Shown piece after piece: positions 22,781 through 33,782 of a DNA stretch of 64,000 nucleotides. The stretch comes from Oscheius tipulae (taxonomy: Eukaryota > Nematoda > Chromadorea > Rhabditida > Rhabditidae): the NCBI GenBank assembly GCA_037178975.1, contig JASJZH010000004.1, forward strand, positions 4,836,001 through 4,900,000, read 5' to 3'. The first letter of the stretch is position 1; the number at the start of each line of letters is the position of its first letter. The notes below the pieces were generated by a model. It was not told the origin of the DNA. It saw only the letters and a list, made by a program, of their open reading frames with translations, and ran no database searches. The translations under genes were made by a program, and so were the position numbers.

Positions 22781-24419
22781 TCAAAAAGAACACCTCCAAC
22801 TGGAACTTTTGAATACGTTTTGCCTAATCCGACCGAGTCGGACAATGGATGACGCGTAGAGCGGGAAAGTTTGATCAAAGTACTCTGGAGATGATATCAA
22901 CAAATCGTAGGAGGAAGAGACTACCCCCGAAGGATATGTTACAACGCGCAACGTCCGATTCAGGCATGAAACATTACACCTCGAATAGTCGCGACGGCAG
23001 CGGATCATATCAGCTGGACTGACGAGGGGAAGGACGCGACATGACAACAGCTTTCTCTCTTTCCGAAGAAATGTCTCCAATCTGGGATCATCCGAATCTA
23101 ATTTTGGAAATAGAGAAGAGTGTTTATTCGAAGTAAGAGGGATCTGACGGATTAGATGACTGTTCTCAACCGGAAACTAGCATTTACGGACGAAAATAAG
23201 GATAGGGTGAGTGGCGGGAATTGACGAAAGTGAGAGTGAGCGCAACGAACATCTGGTCATAGCATCAATCTACGGGAAACTCAAAGTGACCGAGGAAAAC
23301 ACACATACCATTGTCATCAACGAATAATCAATGACCTTTGACGCATGAGTTCCATTTCGAGAATGGCACAATGGCAATATGGCGAGATGAGAAAGAAAGG
23401 CCTCAAGAACAGCCAGAACATTATGTTTACAGCTGCGACTATATTCTTTCTTTCTGTGTAGGAAAAAGTGGATTTGGAGAAAGACTGGGCCACTTGAACG
23501 AAGCTGAGAAAGGAGCGACAGGTAAGTGAGGAAGCAAGAACAACTGACACTCTATTGCGTGATTGTACGTTCTCTGGACGCCTCAACATTACGACCAGAG
23601 GCGTCCGTTTTATGAATGACCAAGGATTTTCGAGAGACAGAAAGGTGAAAATGTAGATTGGGAGCACCCCAAACAGGAGTTCGATAACAGGTTTGTTTAT
23701 AAACAGAGACCAGTCAGTGTTTGGATAAGTGAGGTCACTTCTGACTCTCTGTGAGGAATGTTCAAATGAAGAAGCGGCCAATATCAACCTCATGGGACAG
23801 ATTGTTGGCAATTAGATCCTCTCTCGGTATGAGAAAAGTCTCTTTTGTAGTCCTTAGCAACGAGAAAGAGCCTGACCAATAGGAGGAAAACTACCGAGAA
23901 AACATGAGTGTATGTGCTGAGGAAGAGGAAATATGAGCTTAGGGTGTGTTAGGAGGTCGTAAAGGACCTAGAATCGATGTGTGAGAAGGCTGTCTGAAGA
24001 GGGAGCCGCAGGGACGCAGAGACGACTAGATAAAACATAGTTTGGACAAAAACCTTTTTCATCACGTAAACAGTTTATACTGGTAATCCGAGTCGATTGA
24101 CCTCTTGTCTCGCGTTACTGCGGGCAAAAAAAAATGTTAGGGAGAACAAGTGCTCAATGAGCCGTGAGACCCTTTCCCTCTTCTACTCTCTCCCAATAGG
24201 CTTTTAACTAACATTGCTCTGTTCCTCGCGGCAATAGATGTGTAGGAGCCAGACTCATCGGGGATTGAGGAGCCAGTGGGTTCATAAGACCTCCTTCTAA
24301 ACAGTTTATCCAAGAATTCTGCTTTGCGAATTACCTTCCATATCGATGATGACTATGGGAGTTATTGGAACCGAGGAAATTGGCTCGTACAGATGGCCCT
24401 CATCCACCTGTGCCTCCAT
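22781..24419 (-). CDS. Possible multi-exon membrane protein, structure unresolved
   Basis: Several minus-strand segments look coding. An ATG at 24419, just after GTTCAG, opens MEAQVDEGHLYEPISSVPIT, which splices to EEGGLMNPLAPQSPMSL and then to LTRDKRSIDSDYQYKL. Further down are hydrophobic helices (SSYFLFLSTYTHVFSVVFLL near 23950; VIELLFGVLPIYIFTFLSL near 23670; IMFWLFLRPFFLISPY near 23430) and a Cys-containing stretch with two N-glycosylation sites (RCNVSCLNRTLRVV near 22960). I could not join all parts in one frame, so it may be a receptor gene with exons I missed, or a decayed one. It resembles no family I can name. Confidence 0.35.
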
Positions 24420-24835
24420 TTTCTGAACCACTTGCTTGATTTTAAAGAGTAAACGAGATGAGAAGATACAAATTTATAAGAACAAAAACTTCAATGAATG
24501 ATGTGTTATGAATACAAAATCTGAAAATGGAACGAATTAGAGACTCTAGGGGAGGAATGATAAGAGGCTGGGGTATCTTCCTTATCTAGCAAAAGGAGGG
24601 CTTCCAGGACATTGGGTACGGAAACGAGGATACTTGCTCTTGGAGCAAAAGGACCGGTACTTTGAGCTTCGTAGCAGGAGTGAGTCTGACCCCAAGGTCT
24701 GAAAACAGCTAGGAATTGGGAACTTTAACAATATTTAGAATTTTTCAACATAACTATGGGTAATTGTGAGGATAAAATCGATATAGGGGAAGTAGGGGAA
24801 TCATCTGGCTCGTTTTTGATAAAACATCAGTTTGG

Positions 24836-25018
24836 TTAATGCCCCGTTGGGGGCTCGTGACAGGTAGAGGCTGTTCCAGTCGACCTACCCTGACAGGAGC
24901 AGCGTTCTCCCAGAGACGTATCTCCTGAACTGAATTGACTTGCAAAGAGTAATTGCTGTCACAAAGTAACTGACAAATTGGCAATGAGGGCTTCAGACAG
25001 ACATTTTTGGGCATTTAG
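24836..25018 (+). repeat. Dispersed repeat, copy 1
   Basis: This stretch shares long blocks with 34805-34960: a CCCGTTGGGGGCTCGTGACAGG-type block, TTGACTTGCAAA, AATTGCTGTCACAAAGTAACTG, AGGGCTTCAGACA and TTTTGGGCATTTA..CTAGAT. It has no coding capacity. Copy 1 has an extra roughly 60 bp after the first block compared with copy 2. I see no terminal inverted repeats, so the element class is unknown. The rest of 24420-25339 shows nothing else I can name. Confidence 0.65.
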
Positions 25019-25339
25019 AGCTAGATGACGAGGAAATATTGCTTGGGGGCGGACATTGCGGATCGGCACCGCAAGCTGATTACTCACACTGGATAAACAA
25101 AACATGACTCAGTTTTGTACTGCTCTAGGAACAAGAAACAAAAAGATTGAGCTAAACGTAGTTCGAACTGTCGATAGTTGTGAAATGAGCACATGATAAA
25201 GATTGTTTACCCGAGTGAGGCATTTTTTGGCCGACGAAATCGATGAATTGAAATCGACAGCAGTAAAAGACTACTTTTTCGATGAAATAAAGTTTTTTTT
25301 TAACAATCTAGAAGAGTTGGTAAAAACTAACCTTGTGAT

Positions 25340-26445
25340 TTACATAGCGTTGAAATATGCACAAACATCGTCTGGATTAGTTCCGAATCGCTGCAGCAGA
25401 TTACTCATAGGGGCTCGATGAAAAAACCAAGATCGGCAATAATATGTGCCGACTGAAGAATAGAATACGATGGCTGTGAAGCAACTCACCCAAAAGTAGA
25501 GTCAGAATGGCCATCGGTGTTTCCCAGTGTGTTTGATTGGGTTCGTGACGAATAACAAGAGGGAGTTCTTCGTTATCTGTTACTCTGAGCGATTCAACAT
25601 CGGTCCATTCGTCTAGGAACCCCTAAAAAAAAGTTTGAATTTATCAGCTAAACTGTGGCTAACCATGAGGCCAGTGTTATTGAGCTCTCTGTCATCCATC
25701 CTCGATATCGGAACGCCGTTTATCCATAAAAGCAGCGTTGGCGTGCCCGCAATGCCGTACCTTGTGTTCAGTCTGAAGTAGGGACAGTAATCAAAAGAAA
25801 GCAAATAAAAAAAAACCTGCTGAAATGTGTCGCATCGACAGCTACTGACACAATTCTGGGGAAATTGAACGGAATGGCATTGACTGCCGGTGCTAATTCT
25901 TCGGAGAAAACACATTTGGGACTGTAGAAGAATGTTATCATGCACCAGTTTCGCCTGTACTGATCTTTGGGAGGATTGTTGATTATCTTTAAGAGTTGAC
26001 TGGCAGATAGCATATACACTTTGTTCTCGATAAACTCAGCAGGCCCTAAGAATTTTTCAACAGAAAAAAACATGAAACTGACGGTAATTGTGACAACGGT
26101 ATCTGATGAATCCCATTGGGTCGTAAATAAAGCCATCAACTGCCAGAGTTTCGTATGAAATGGGACATTCTCTTCTTATTAAATACCTAAAACAACTTTA
26201 CGAAGGGAAAAAGAAAAGACTCACATGAAACGCCTTTCACTGTCGATATATCCACAAGTTCCGTTTGTCGTATAAACACCACTGAATTCTATTCCATTGT
26301 ACTGTGGATTTCGTTTTGGTGTTAATTCTCGAATTAGTTCTTGGGCTTGCTGGACACTTGAAATGGCATCGTTTTCTTCTGCTATCTGGTTATCAGAGTA
26401 AACCGCTCTCCCCAATAAAAGTAGTACTATTAGTAGCTCCTTCAT
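25340..26445 (-). CDS. TXNDC15: Thioredoxin-domain protein, TXNDC15 type
   Basis: The start MKELLIVLLLLGRAVYS (ATG at 26445, directly after TTTTCAG) is a signal peptide. The thioredoxin fold follows: WCMITFFYSPKCVFSEELAP, FPRIVSVAVDATHF, LNTRYGIAGTPTLLLWINGV with the cis-proline in GTPTL. The active site is KCVFS, so only the first cysteine of CxxC remains, as in human TXNDC15 (CRFS). A hydrophobic segment (TPMAILTLLL) precedes the end QRFGTNPDDVCAYFNAM. TXNDC15 is a secretory-pathway membrane protein linked to ciliogenesis in vertebrates. The head-to-head partner is INTS13, 443 bp away. The final exon uses an acceptor ending CATCGAG; a nearby acceptor gives a different tail. Confidence 0.85.
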
Positions 26446-26888
26446 CTGAAAATGGTGTTTAATATCATAAAAGAAAAAGAAAGGTGAGTCTTTATAAAAA
26501 GTTTGAAGTAGACTCGAAGCTAGAGGAATATGCCCAATGCCCAATACTGGCATTTTAGGATGGACGGCACTCTTTTGAACTTTCACATTTCGACAAGATT
26601 TTATAGACAAAATATATACTTAGCTCGATCATGGGTCAAGTACTTCACATCGCATGGTCGGTTAAACCGAAAAAAAACAGGAAGTTTCATATTCCCGCGC
26701 ATTTCTTCGCTAAATTATTTGGCTGCATATTTTTTTTTTATATACAACATGGATTTTCGTTTTTAGCATTGCGTATGTTTTTTGCTTTCTGTCTTGTATT
26801 ACAGTGTTTAGCAGTCGCATCCTTCCCTGATTCTGTTTCTCTCTCTCTCTTTTTCTTGACTTTTGCCCGAAAATTGACGTTTAGGAAA
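26446..26888. promoter_or_regulatory. Divergent intergenic region TXNDC15/INTS13
   Basis: This 443-bp AT-rich interval separates two head-to-head gene starts, both of which sit behind splice acceptors (TTTTCAG on the minus strand, GACGTTTAG on the plus strand). It must hold the promoter elements for both. I see T-rich tracts and no obvious TATA box placed for either gene. Confidence 0.4.
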
Positions 26889-28558
26889 ATGGATGGATGT
26901 GACCACAAAGTAATAGTGGTTCTCGATCATGGAACTCGTTTTGCAGCACATTCAAAAAACGTGAGCTCCTTTTGCATTGAGATGATAAGAATTTTTTTAG
27001 GACATCCCGGTGTCGCTGAAAGATAGAAGCTCAACAGTACAGGTCGCCATGGCCCAGAAATCCGTCTGGACTTGGTCAATAGAATGTCTCCTCGAATATT
27101 ATCGAATTGTATCCGATCTTTTCTTCGACAACGATAGGCTATTTCGTATCGTAGTAGCAGGAACTACAGGAAAGATGCTGAATCCATCCTGGGAGCCTAA
27201 ACTAATGTCTTATGCGGCGGTCAGTACATTTTGTTTTTATAGCTTCCCTCTTTTTAGCTCACAGATGCCATAAAAAGTGTCAGACCGCCTAGCATTGGAG
27301 GAGATGATTGTATCCCAGTAGCAGGAGTTGTCATGGCTGTTGAAGCAATCGCTCAAAAAACAATTCAACAGGAAGAGAAAATACGTTAGTACTTTCAGTT
27401 CCCAAATGTCTGGTTCTCAGAAAAATCGAAAGCTCGGAAAAAGCCTGTGACTATCACAAATAGTGGAAGTATTATCGTATTCTGCACAATTAACAGGTGG
27501 ATCATTTTCCTGTTTTGTAGCAAAACATCTTTTTAGCGAAACCGAGTTGAAAGAACTTCAAAACGCCGTCCTGGATCAGATCGAACTCGACAACAAGAAT
27601 ATCGCTTCGTCGGGCTCCGAGCAGACTCTTCCAGTCGATAAAGTGGATCTGTATATCCTCAACACATATCCACAGAATCAAAAACCAGCCGTACAATCTT
27701 CGCCACGTCATCAGGTTACTTAACAATTCTTCTCAAAAACCTTCGTTTAGCTGACATCAAAAGTGAATTGTACAATCGTGAACAGTCCAGCTGGTGAATC
27801 GCTCATCTCGTCGATACATTCTGCCTGTTTGTCAATCTATGATCTCGTCTCAACTACGGTTTCGGGAATTCCGATGAAAGAAGAATCACATCAGGGACAG
27901 TCAGTGAATTATGACGTCGAACTTTTCCATCCTCGAGCTGCTCATTCCGTCCTTGAACGTCTAAAACTATGTGGTTAGTACTTATTGCGTCTAGTCTGAT
28001 AGATATCTTAGGAGAAGGTGGTTACCTACAAGATAAAAGTAGACAACTTCCCTACCCAACGTATAAACTGGCTTGGAGTACCCCTTCTCCAAAGAACAAA
28101 TGGAATCTGGTATTCTGACTGCCTCCTAATCGAACCACCATGCTATTCAGTTTCCTAACACGCTGTCAGCACTGAGAGTAACCCCTTCCGCCGTCAATAG
28201 TCGTCCATCCGTGTGCCTGACGATGTTTGTTACAGGAGGACGGAACGTCATGCTGGAAGTCGTATGTATCATGTTTTCACGTAAGAAAGATTTCGGTTTC
28301 AGGTACGAACAGGACCAGCAGAAGCCATAAAGCCTAACGTGAACCAAAAACTAATTTCACACACTCTGATCAGTCATCTGGGACGTTTATACATACACGC
28401 CATCGATATCGTTCCAGGTATCGCCTAGGAATGCTCTCATTTCGATCCTTCTAGGCAAGAGTCAGCTAAACGACAACTTCAAATTTAAATGGCCCACATC
28501 TTTTGCTGGAGGTGATGATTCAGACGACGATGAGGATGAAGAGTTTGTACTCAGATAA
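26889..28558 (+). CDS. INTS13: Integrator complex subunit 13 (Asunder)
   Basis: INTS13 is part of the Integrator cleavage module that processes snRNAs and attenuates transcription. The start [20 protein letters not shown] matches the N-terminal VWA-like strand of Asunder, followed by [20 protein letters not shown] and [20 protein letters not shown], the most conserved block. Later exons contain [37 protein letters not shown] and [18 protein letters not shown]. The protein ends in an acidic tail [13 protein letters not shown]. About ten exons with 35-50-nt introns are present. It is followed only 26 bp later by another start codon on the same strand, so the two genes are probably transcribed together. 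Confidence 0.88.
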
Positions 28559-28584
28559 TTTTGGTCAATGACTGATTTTGAAGA

Positions 28585-29679
28585 ATGGAGCCAAGTGACG
28601 TGCCGGCGAAGCCAATAGACTTCAACGACGAAAGTGAAGATGTTCCGGAAACGACCCTAGTAGAGGGAACACTTCGAACCGATGATTTGTGCAATTTGAT
28701 CAAGGAATGTTTACTGCGACCGAGACAATCTACAGAACCGATTCCACCTGTTGGTTTCTATTTGTACTGTTTAGTTTCATTTGTTAACTGCAGCAATTAG
28801 AAGGTGTTCCGTGTGGACAGGCAGTTCGTCATATCCGACAGTTGACACGTTACTTTCCTCTAACACTCGAAGAATCTCTCATTTTCCAATGTGGCGGGAA
28901 GTTCGACGGTCTGATAAACGTATTCCGTAAGCAGAAACTGGAAGCTGCTGATGTAGAAGCTGGACGAAAGGTGAATTTTTTATATACTTAGATCTATACC
29001 ATATATTACAGCAAATTTTCCGAGCTCTTGGTCTGAAAACGGCTAAAGAACAGCTGTTCAAAGGACAGATAACATGCAGCCTATTTGAGGACCCCAAAGA
29101 CATGAAAAACAGGTTTGTTTCTGGAGTATCTTACTGATTTTCGATTCAGAGATGAGGTTTATCGAATTGCCTTCATTGAGCTCGCTTCATATCTCTCAAA
29201 TTTCGCAAACATTTCGGAGGCACATGCGAATTTGTTCAAAGAGCTTATGGACACTCTCGAGGTCGATCAACATATCACAGTCAGTGCGGAAGATGTTCCT
29301 GTCAACTACGACGAACTGTAAACGCTCTTTTCCTTATTTCGAATCAAATATTTTCCAGTCCAAACACGGAGGAAATCGTCGCCGATAAGCCTGCCTCGGC
29401 TCCGCAAACGGCACATTCTAGTAGAAGCAATTCGCCCGTTCCACAGAAGAAATCGAGGAGATTCGATGCCGGTGGTATGTCTTGTCTACTCACTTTTTCG
29501 AAACCTTATTTTTTTCAGAAACGATCGACGTCTTCAAACTTCTTTCTGATCTCGCCCCGAAAATTCCTCTGCGTCCCGATTTTGTTGGTCGCGAAGAAGC
29601 CGGTGAACAACCAGCCAAGCTGTACAAAAGCCTTGATCTCACAACTGCTCCTCCGAAGGGACACGAGAATCCAGTTTAG
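28585..29679 (+). CDS. Unrecognised conserved-looking protein, downstream in an INTS13 operon
   Basis: Six exons give about 280 residues starting MEPSDVPAKPIDFNDESEDV and ending APPKGHENPV. The middle (LCNLIKECLLRPRQSTEPIP, HIRQLTRYFPLTLEESLIFQ, KDMKNRDEVYRIAFIELASY, FKELMDTLEVDQHITVS) is helical and has no signal peptide or membrane helix, so a soluble nuclear or cytosolic role is likely. The C-terminal third is Ser/Pro-rich with a basic KKSRR stretch that could be a nuclear signal. I cannot name the family. TTTTGAAG just before the ATG can serve as a trans-splice acceptor, and the 26-bp gap to INTS13 argues for an operon. AATAAA lies near 29720. Confidence 0.8.
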
Positions 29680-30022
29680 AAGTTTGATACTAAAACAACA
29701 GGTTCTCAGTCATGAACGTAAATAAATTTACTACAAAATCACCCGTTAAAGCTTATCACCGGTTGAATACATGCGCTGAAGCAGAATTAAAGAGATGCAG
29801 AAGCAGGGCGGTTTTGCAAATCTTGTAGTGACAAACTACGGAGTCTCAGTCGGGAGGTCGATAAACGAGGTCGATGTGTATAAAGACTTCGGTCCACCGA
29901 CGCTACACTGAAAAATAACAACATAAGCTGGCTCATGCTGCCGGAATGTTAGTAGGGAGCATCTGTTAGCTAAAAAGCATGCTGTTGCGTTGCGAAGGGT
30001 AGTGAGACATGCAGATGACTTT

Positions 30023-31373
30023 TTAACAAAGCTCTTCTGAGGAAGAGGAACTAGATTTGCGGGTAAATACTACAAGAGAACTGTGAACAAACGTGTCATG
30101 CGAGCGGAGATAGGAGCCAACCCTGGTTGCTGGACTGCACTGGTTGTGGAAGCCAAGATGGACACGAAGATCACGGAACTGGCGAGTGAAGAAGAAATAC
30201 AACTGAAAAGATTTCTGGTTTTTGTCAAAAGAACTCATTACCATAGGATTTGCAAATGAGTTGAAGTTGAAAAGCAGATTAGTAAAGTCTTTAAAGAAGA
30301 TGAACCATTCTGTTTCCTCGTACTGACTAAGAAATCGAATGGCCATCCCGGCTGAAATGGAATTCTCTGTCTGATTGGAAGAGATGGACCTGTGTGGCAG
30401 ATGAAGAACAGAATAACTATTGAGATGAGCAGAGTCACAGACCGTCTCTCTTGAGATAATCGGCTCTTCTGGTCCATTGAAGGACGATGCAGAGATATGT
30501 GACTTAGTATTCTGAGATTAAGGATGGTCAAAACGAGAAGAGGGATGAGATAGACACAGAGAGGGTACAGTATGTGATCGAACTAAAGTAGTGATGATAG
30601 GAGAAAGGATAACAAACTGACAGTTTGTCTGTAGAGACTATCTAAAGCTAGAGAAGACGGTTCGTGCACCAGAATCCAATTTGTGACATTCCCTTTCTCA
30701 TCCTTTTTCGTCGCGATCCATCTCCAATTGTACTCGGCCCATTTCAGAGCGTTGAACAGCATCGCGGAAAGAATAATAACAAGAAGAGATCCGAAAGGTC
30801 TTGGAGGTCTCCGCATATGTTGGAGAGGACTTAGTATCGCCTAAAACAGATTGGATCCGAAGCCTAAGTGTTACCTTGTGTCGCTGCACGGAGATGTAAG
30901 TTATGGTCCAGATACTGGCACAGTTGGATGCGAGAAGAAGAGGAGAGAGCAGACCCGTCGATAAATAGGCCAGTTGAGCTGAAGAGAGTACCTTTTTCAA
31001 ACAGTACAGGACTACCAAAAGGACCGAAATTTTCGGCATTTGTAAAGTCGTGAAGGGCCGGAATGAAGAGAACGAACAGCGAGAAAAAGAGTTGGAGAAG
31101 GTCACAGGCTGAGAGAACAATGAGAGCCGGAACCAGAGGATGTGTTCGAGCTCGACAGAAGACAATTAAGCAAAGAGTGTTGAGAATGAGACCTGAAAAT
31201 GAAATCATCAAGAAATTAGAGAGTCTGCAAGAAATTAAGGTGTACGAATCGCTGATTTAGTTCGTTTCCGATCCGGAATCGAGTCACTCGCCTAGAAGAC
31301 AGATGAGCGGCTGGACGACGAGGTCAACGATACAGCCTGAGAGTCGCCATCGGTCATATTCGTTGATACACAT
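30023..31373 (-). CDS. Rhodopsin-class GPCR, probably neuropeptide receptor
   Basis: Seven helices can be followed on the minus strand. TM1 is CIVDLVVQPLICLLG..LILNTLCLIVF, spliced across a GC-AG intron at 31193-31291. TM2 is VPALIVLSACDLLQLFFSLF, with the conserved Asp. TM3 is in ASNCASIWTITYISVQRHKA, TM4 in SLLVIILSAMLFNALKWAEY, TM5 in HILYPLCVYLIPLLVLTIL, and TM6 follows SVTLLISIVILFFICHTGPS. TM7 is NFNSFANPMLYFFFTRQFRD, matching NPxxY plus helix 8. The DRY position reads QRH after VQ, a departure from the consensus. Layout and motifs resemble nematode FMRFamide-type receptors; the ligand is unknown. The start at 31373 gives a very short N-terminus, so another 5' exon is possible. Confidence 0.85.
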
Positions 31374-32171
31374 CTGAAAAAGAAGTTCGTAAAATCGGAA
31401 GTTGGAGCACTCTCGAGGGAACGATTCTCATAAAATACGATAGGAGAGAGAGAGAGACAAGAGTCACGTATTCTGGAGAAATCACGCGTCATGGCCTCAT
31501 AATAGAGACTGATTGGAAATGAGAACGAGACAAATAACTGTCTGGAGCTCATAGATAAACACAAAACAGATGAATCAGTTCGAAAAATTACAATTGGACT
31601 TCAGCTTATCTTTCCGCCTCTATTGAATTGCGGAGAAGCCCCTTGCTAAGCTTCAAATCTCTCGGACGTGCCTACAATCAGATACAGGAAAAGTAATTAA
31701 GTTAGAGACTAAGGAGGTTTTTTCCAAGTCTCAATCTACAGAGACTCGGGGTGTGACTGAGCTAACTACTTTGCCGCTAACATATCTTAAAAGACTAATT
31801 CGATTTCCGATTGTGTTCAGTCGAAAAACATCAAGTCGGAAGATACGTCAAGAGAGGGCCCTAGTAGAGGTGTATTAAAGCGCTAAGAATAACGTGAATG
31901 GAGAGTGTTGGAAGCCCCCATCTGAACGGGAAGCAAACTCGAGAGCAGGGAAAAGCGGAAGTACTAAGAACTGAATACTCGATGGCGAGAAAGAGAAGAG
32001 CCCTGGTGGTCATAAAGAGGAAGCGTGTCCAATTAGAGAATCTCTTTTTGCAATTGTAAGTGCCAGTTTGTATAGCTAGACTAATAGCTCCAGTTAGGGA
32101 CTGCTTTAAGTGCATATGATTTACGACGCTCCTCTGTTGAAATGTCTACCAAGGGGAATATTTTTGATATA

Positions 32172-32430
32172 TCTAACTGTATCTAAAGCGCGATGGTTTC
32201 TGTGGAGGACTGTTTGTCCGTGACCACGAAACAGATGCATGCCAATTAGTTGTCTAGAAGTTGTTGTTAAAAAACAGTTATTACCTATATTGGTTGACAA
32301 GTCAACTGTGGGTGCGCTATAGAACTTTGTTTTTCTCCCAATGAAGCCACTGGACGTCTTTCGTTACTACGAAGCGACGCAGTCACCAATGCAAACTGAA
32401 GGCAAAAGGACGGCAAAGCCGTCGGAGACG
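32172..32430 (+). mobile_element. Helitron-like fragment B, broken by fragment C
   Basis: The start (TCTAACTGTATCTAAAGCG followed by CGATGG) and the body align with the copy at 34961-35211, including TTGTCTAGAAGTTGTTGTT, GTTGGTTGACAAGTCAACT-type text, GGCAAAAGGACGGCAAAGCC and the beginning of the 3' hairpin AGCCGTCGGAGACG. The hairpin's second arm is cut off exactly where fragment C begins, suggesting nested insertion or end-to-end joining. No coding capacity. Confidence 0.55.
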
Positions 32431-32650
32431 TCTTTATTAATAAAGCGCAATGATGTCCGTCCGTCTGTCATGGTGTCCGCACAATTGCAAGTCAGCATAC
32501 CCAAAAAAGCTGACAAGTCATTTCATGTCAAGAGATAAGGGGACAAGCCAGCTGTAGAAGAAACTGCTACTAGGGAAGCAGCGCAGCCGCCTGTGGTCAA
32601 TTCTAAGCAAAGGGCTGCGAAGCTGCCGCCGGCAGCTGGTAGTTGACTAA
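32431..32650 (+). mobile_element. Helitron-like non-autonomous element C
   Basis: The 5' end TCTTTATTAATAAAGCGCAA continues into the GTCCGTCCGTCTGTC block shared with 51184-51230. The 3' end has a perfect 7-bp hairpin (AGCTGCC-GCC-GGCAGCT, 32621-32637) followed 9 nt later by CTAA (32647-32650). A 5' TC, a 3' hairpin and CTRR at the end are the structural hallmarks of Helitrons. At 220 bp it cannot encode the Rep/helicase and must depend on another element. Confidence 0.55.
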
Positions 32651-33782
32651 AGTTCTCGTGCAAATGAAACGAATAATTATGAGTTTGTTCTTCGATGTCT
32701 CCTGGTGGGAGGAAGAGCGAGTATGTTCATTTCCAGCTAACATTGAACGTATGCCTATAAGTTTTCAAGACATGCGAAACACAGATGCAGGAAAAGTAGT
32801 CAATCCGATCCATCAGGTAGCTGTGCAGTTGCTATTAAAAGCTGGTCAGTACAGCATTTGTCGATCACTGTAGACAGATTTCAAACATCATAAGAGCAAT
32901 GAGGCCCGCATCAGATTTCCATCTTCAGATTCAATTAAACGAGTAAAGGAGCAACCAGAGCAGAGATTAGGAAATCCAAGACTCAGACGAAACGGCCTTC
33001 AATTGTCAGAGTATTTTTGGGATCCAAGGTGTTGGCCGTGGCCGATAAACACCATTTTGCGAAACAGAAAACTCCGCTAGAAAATCGTTTTTTTTCTACT
33101 CGTTCATACTTGTTGGGACAAACGAATAGCGGAACATCTGGCATATTGCACTCGGACAGGCTCAGTTCTATTCATACACGGAACCAGGTAACTTTGAGAT
33201 GCATCTGTCATGTTAGACCACCCATCCCTGCAGCAAAGAGAGAGGATAAAACTCAAGGGATTTCGGATACTAAAAGGAACAGAAAGATGAACGAGAAACA
33301 AGCAGCTACCAAAGTTCGTATAATCGTCTTTGTAGAAGCATTGGACATTTCTGACTGACGAAAGCAAGGTGATCGACCTATATTCCAGTCTGATTCCGTT
33401 TGCACTTAAAAAATATCCTTTTTAAAAGTTCTTTTCAAGTTCATCTTCCTTCAGCATTTTATTTGTTCAGACCTGACTGTGCCTTTCCGTGATAAGATAA
33501 CGATTCGTTATCTGTTCCAGTCATCATTTTCTCATCATTCGACATACGGTCTCTCAGAAGTTTTGATTGTAAAGTTTTTTGAACAACTTTCAATAAAGAT
33601 TATTCTTCATTCTCGAGTACCCTTAAAGGCTTCCTTCATTATGACATACCCTCACGAATATTTGCGTCCTTACTCCAATGCGGGTTTGCTGCGTACCCGC
33701 CCCCATTCTAGTTTCTAGTTCGATTATCTTCTAATCCCCTTTTCGGTAGAATGGAAATGATTCATTTCAGGTAATTGGCCTG

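Larger units (their letters stand above)
31374..33782. other. Repeat-rich intergenic region
   Basis: About 2.4 kb without a gene I can support. Two Helitron-like terminal fragments lie at 32172-32430 and 32431-32650. Short open frames exist (31861-32115 minus, 32643-32873 plus, 33017-33358 plus), none with a recognisable domain or clear splice context. The right end carries TTTCAG at about 33770, the acceptor for the gene starting at 33783. Confidence 0.4.

Noticed and set aside
33017-33358. 113-codon plus-strand open frame in repeat-rich DNA
   Set aside because: No domain or homologous copy in the window; neighbouring repeats make chance or transposon debris more likely.
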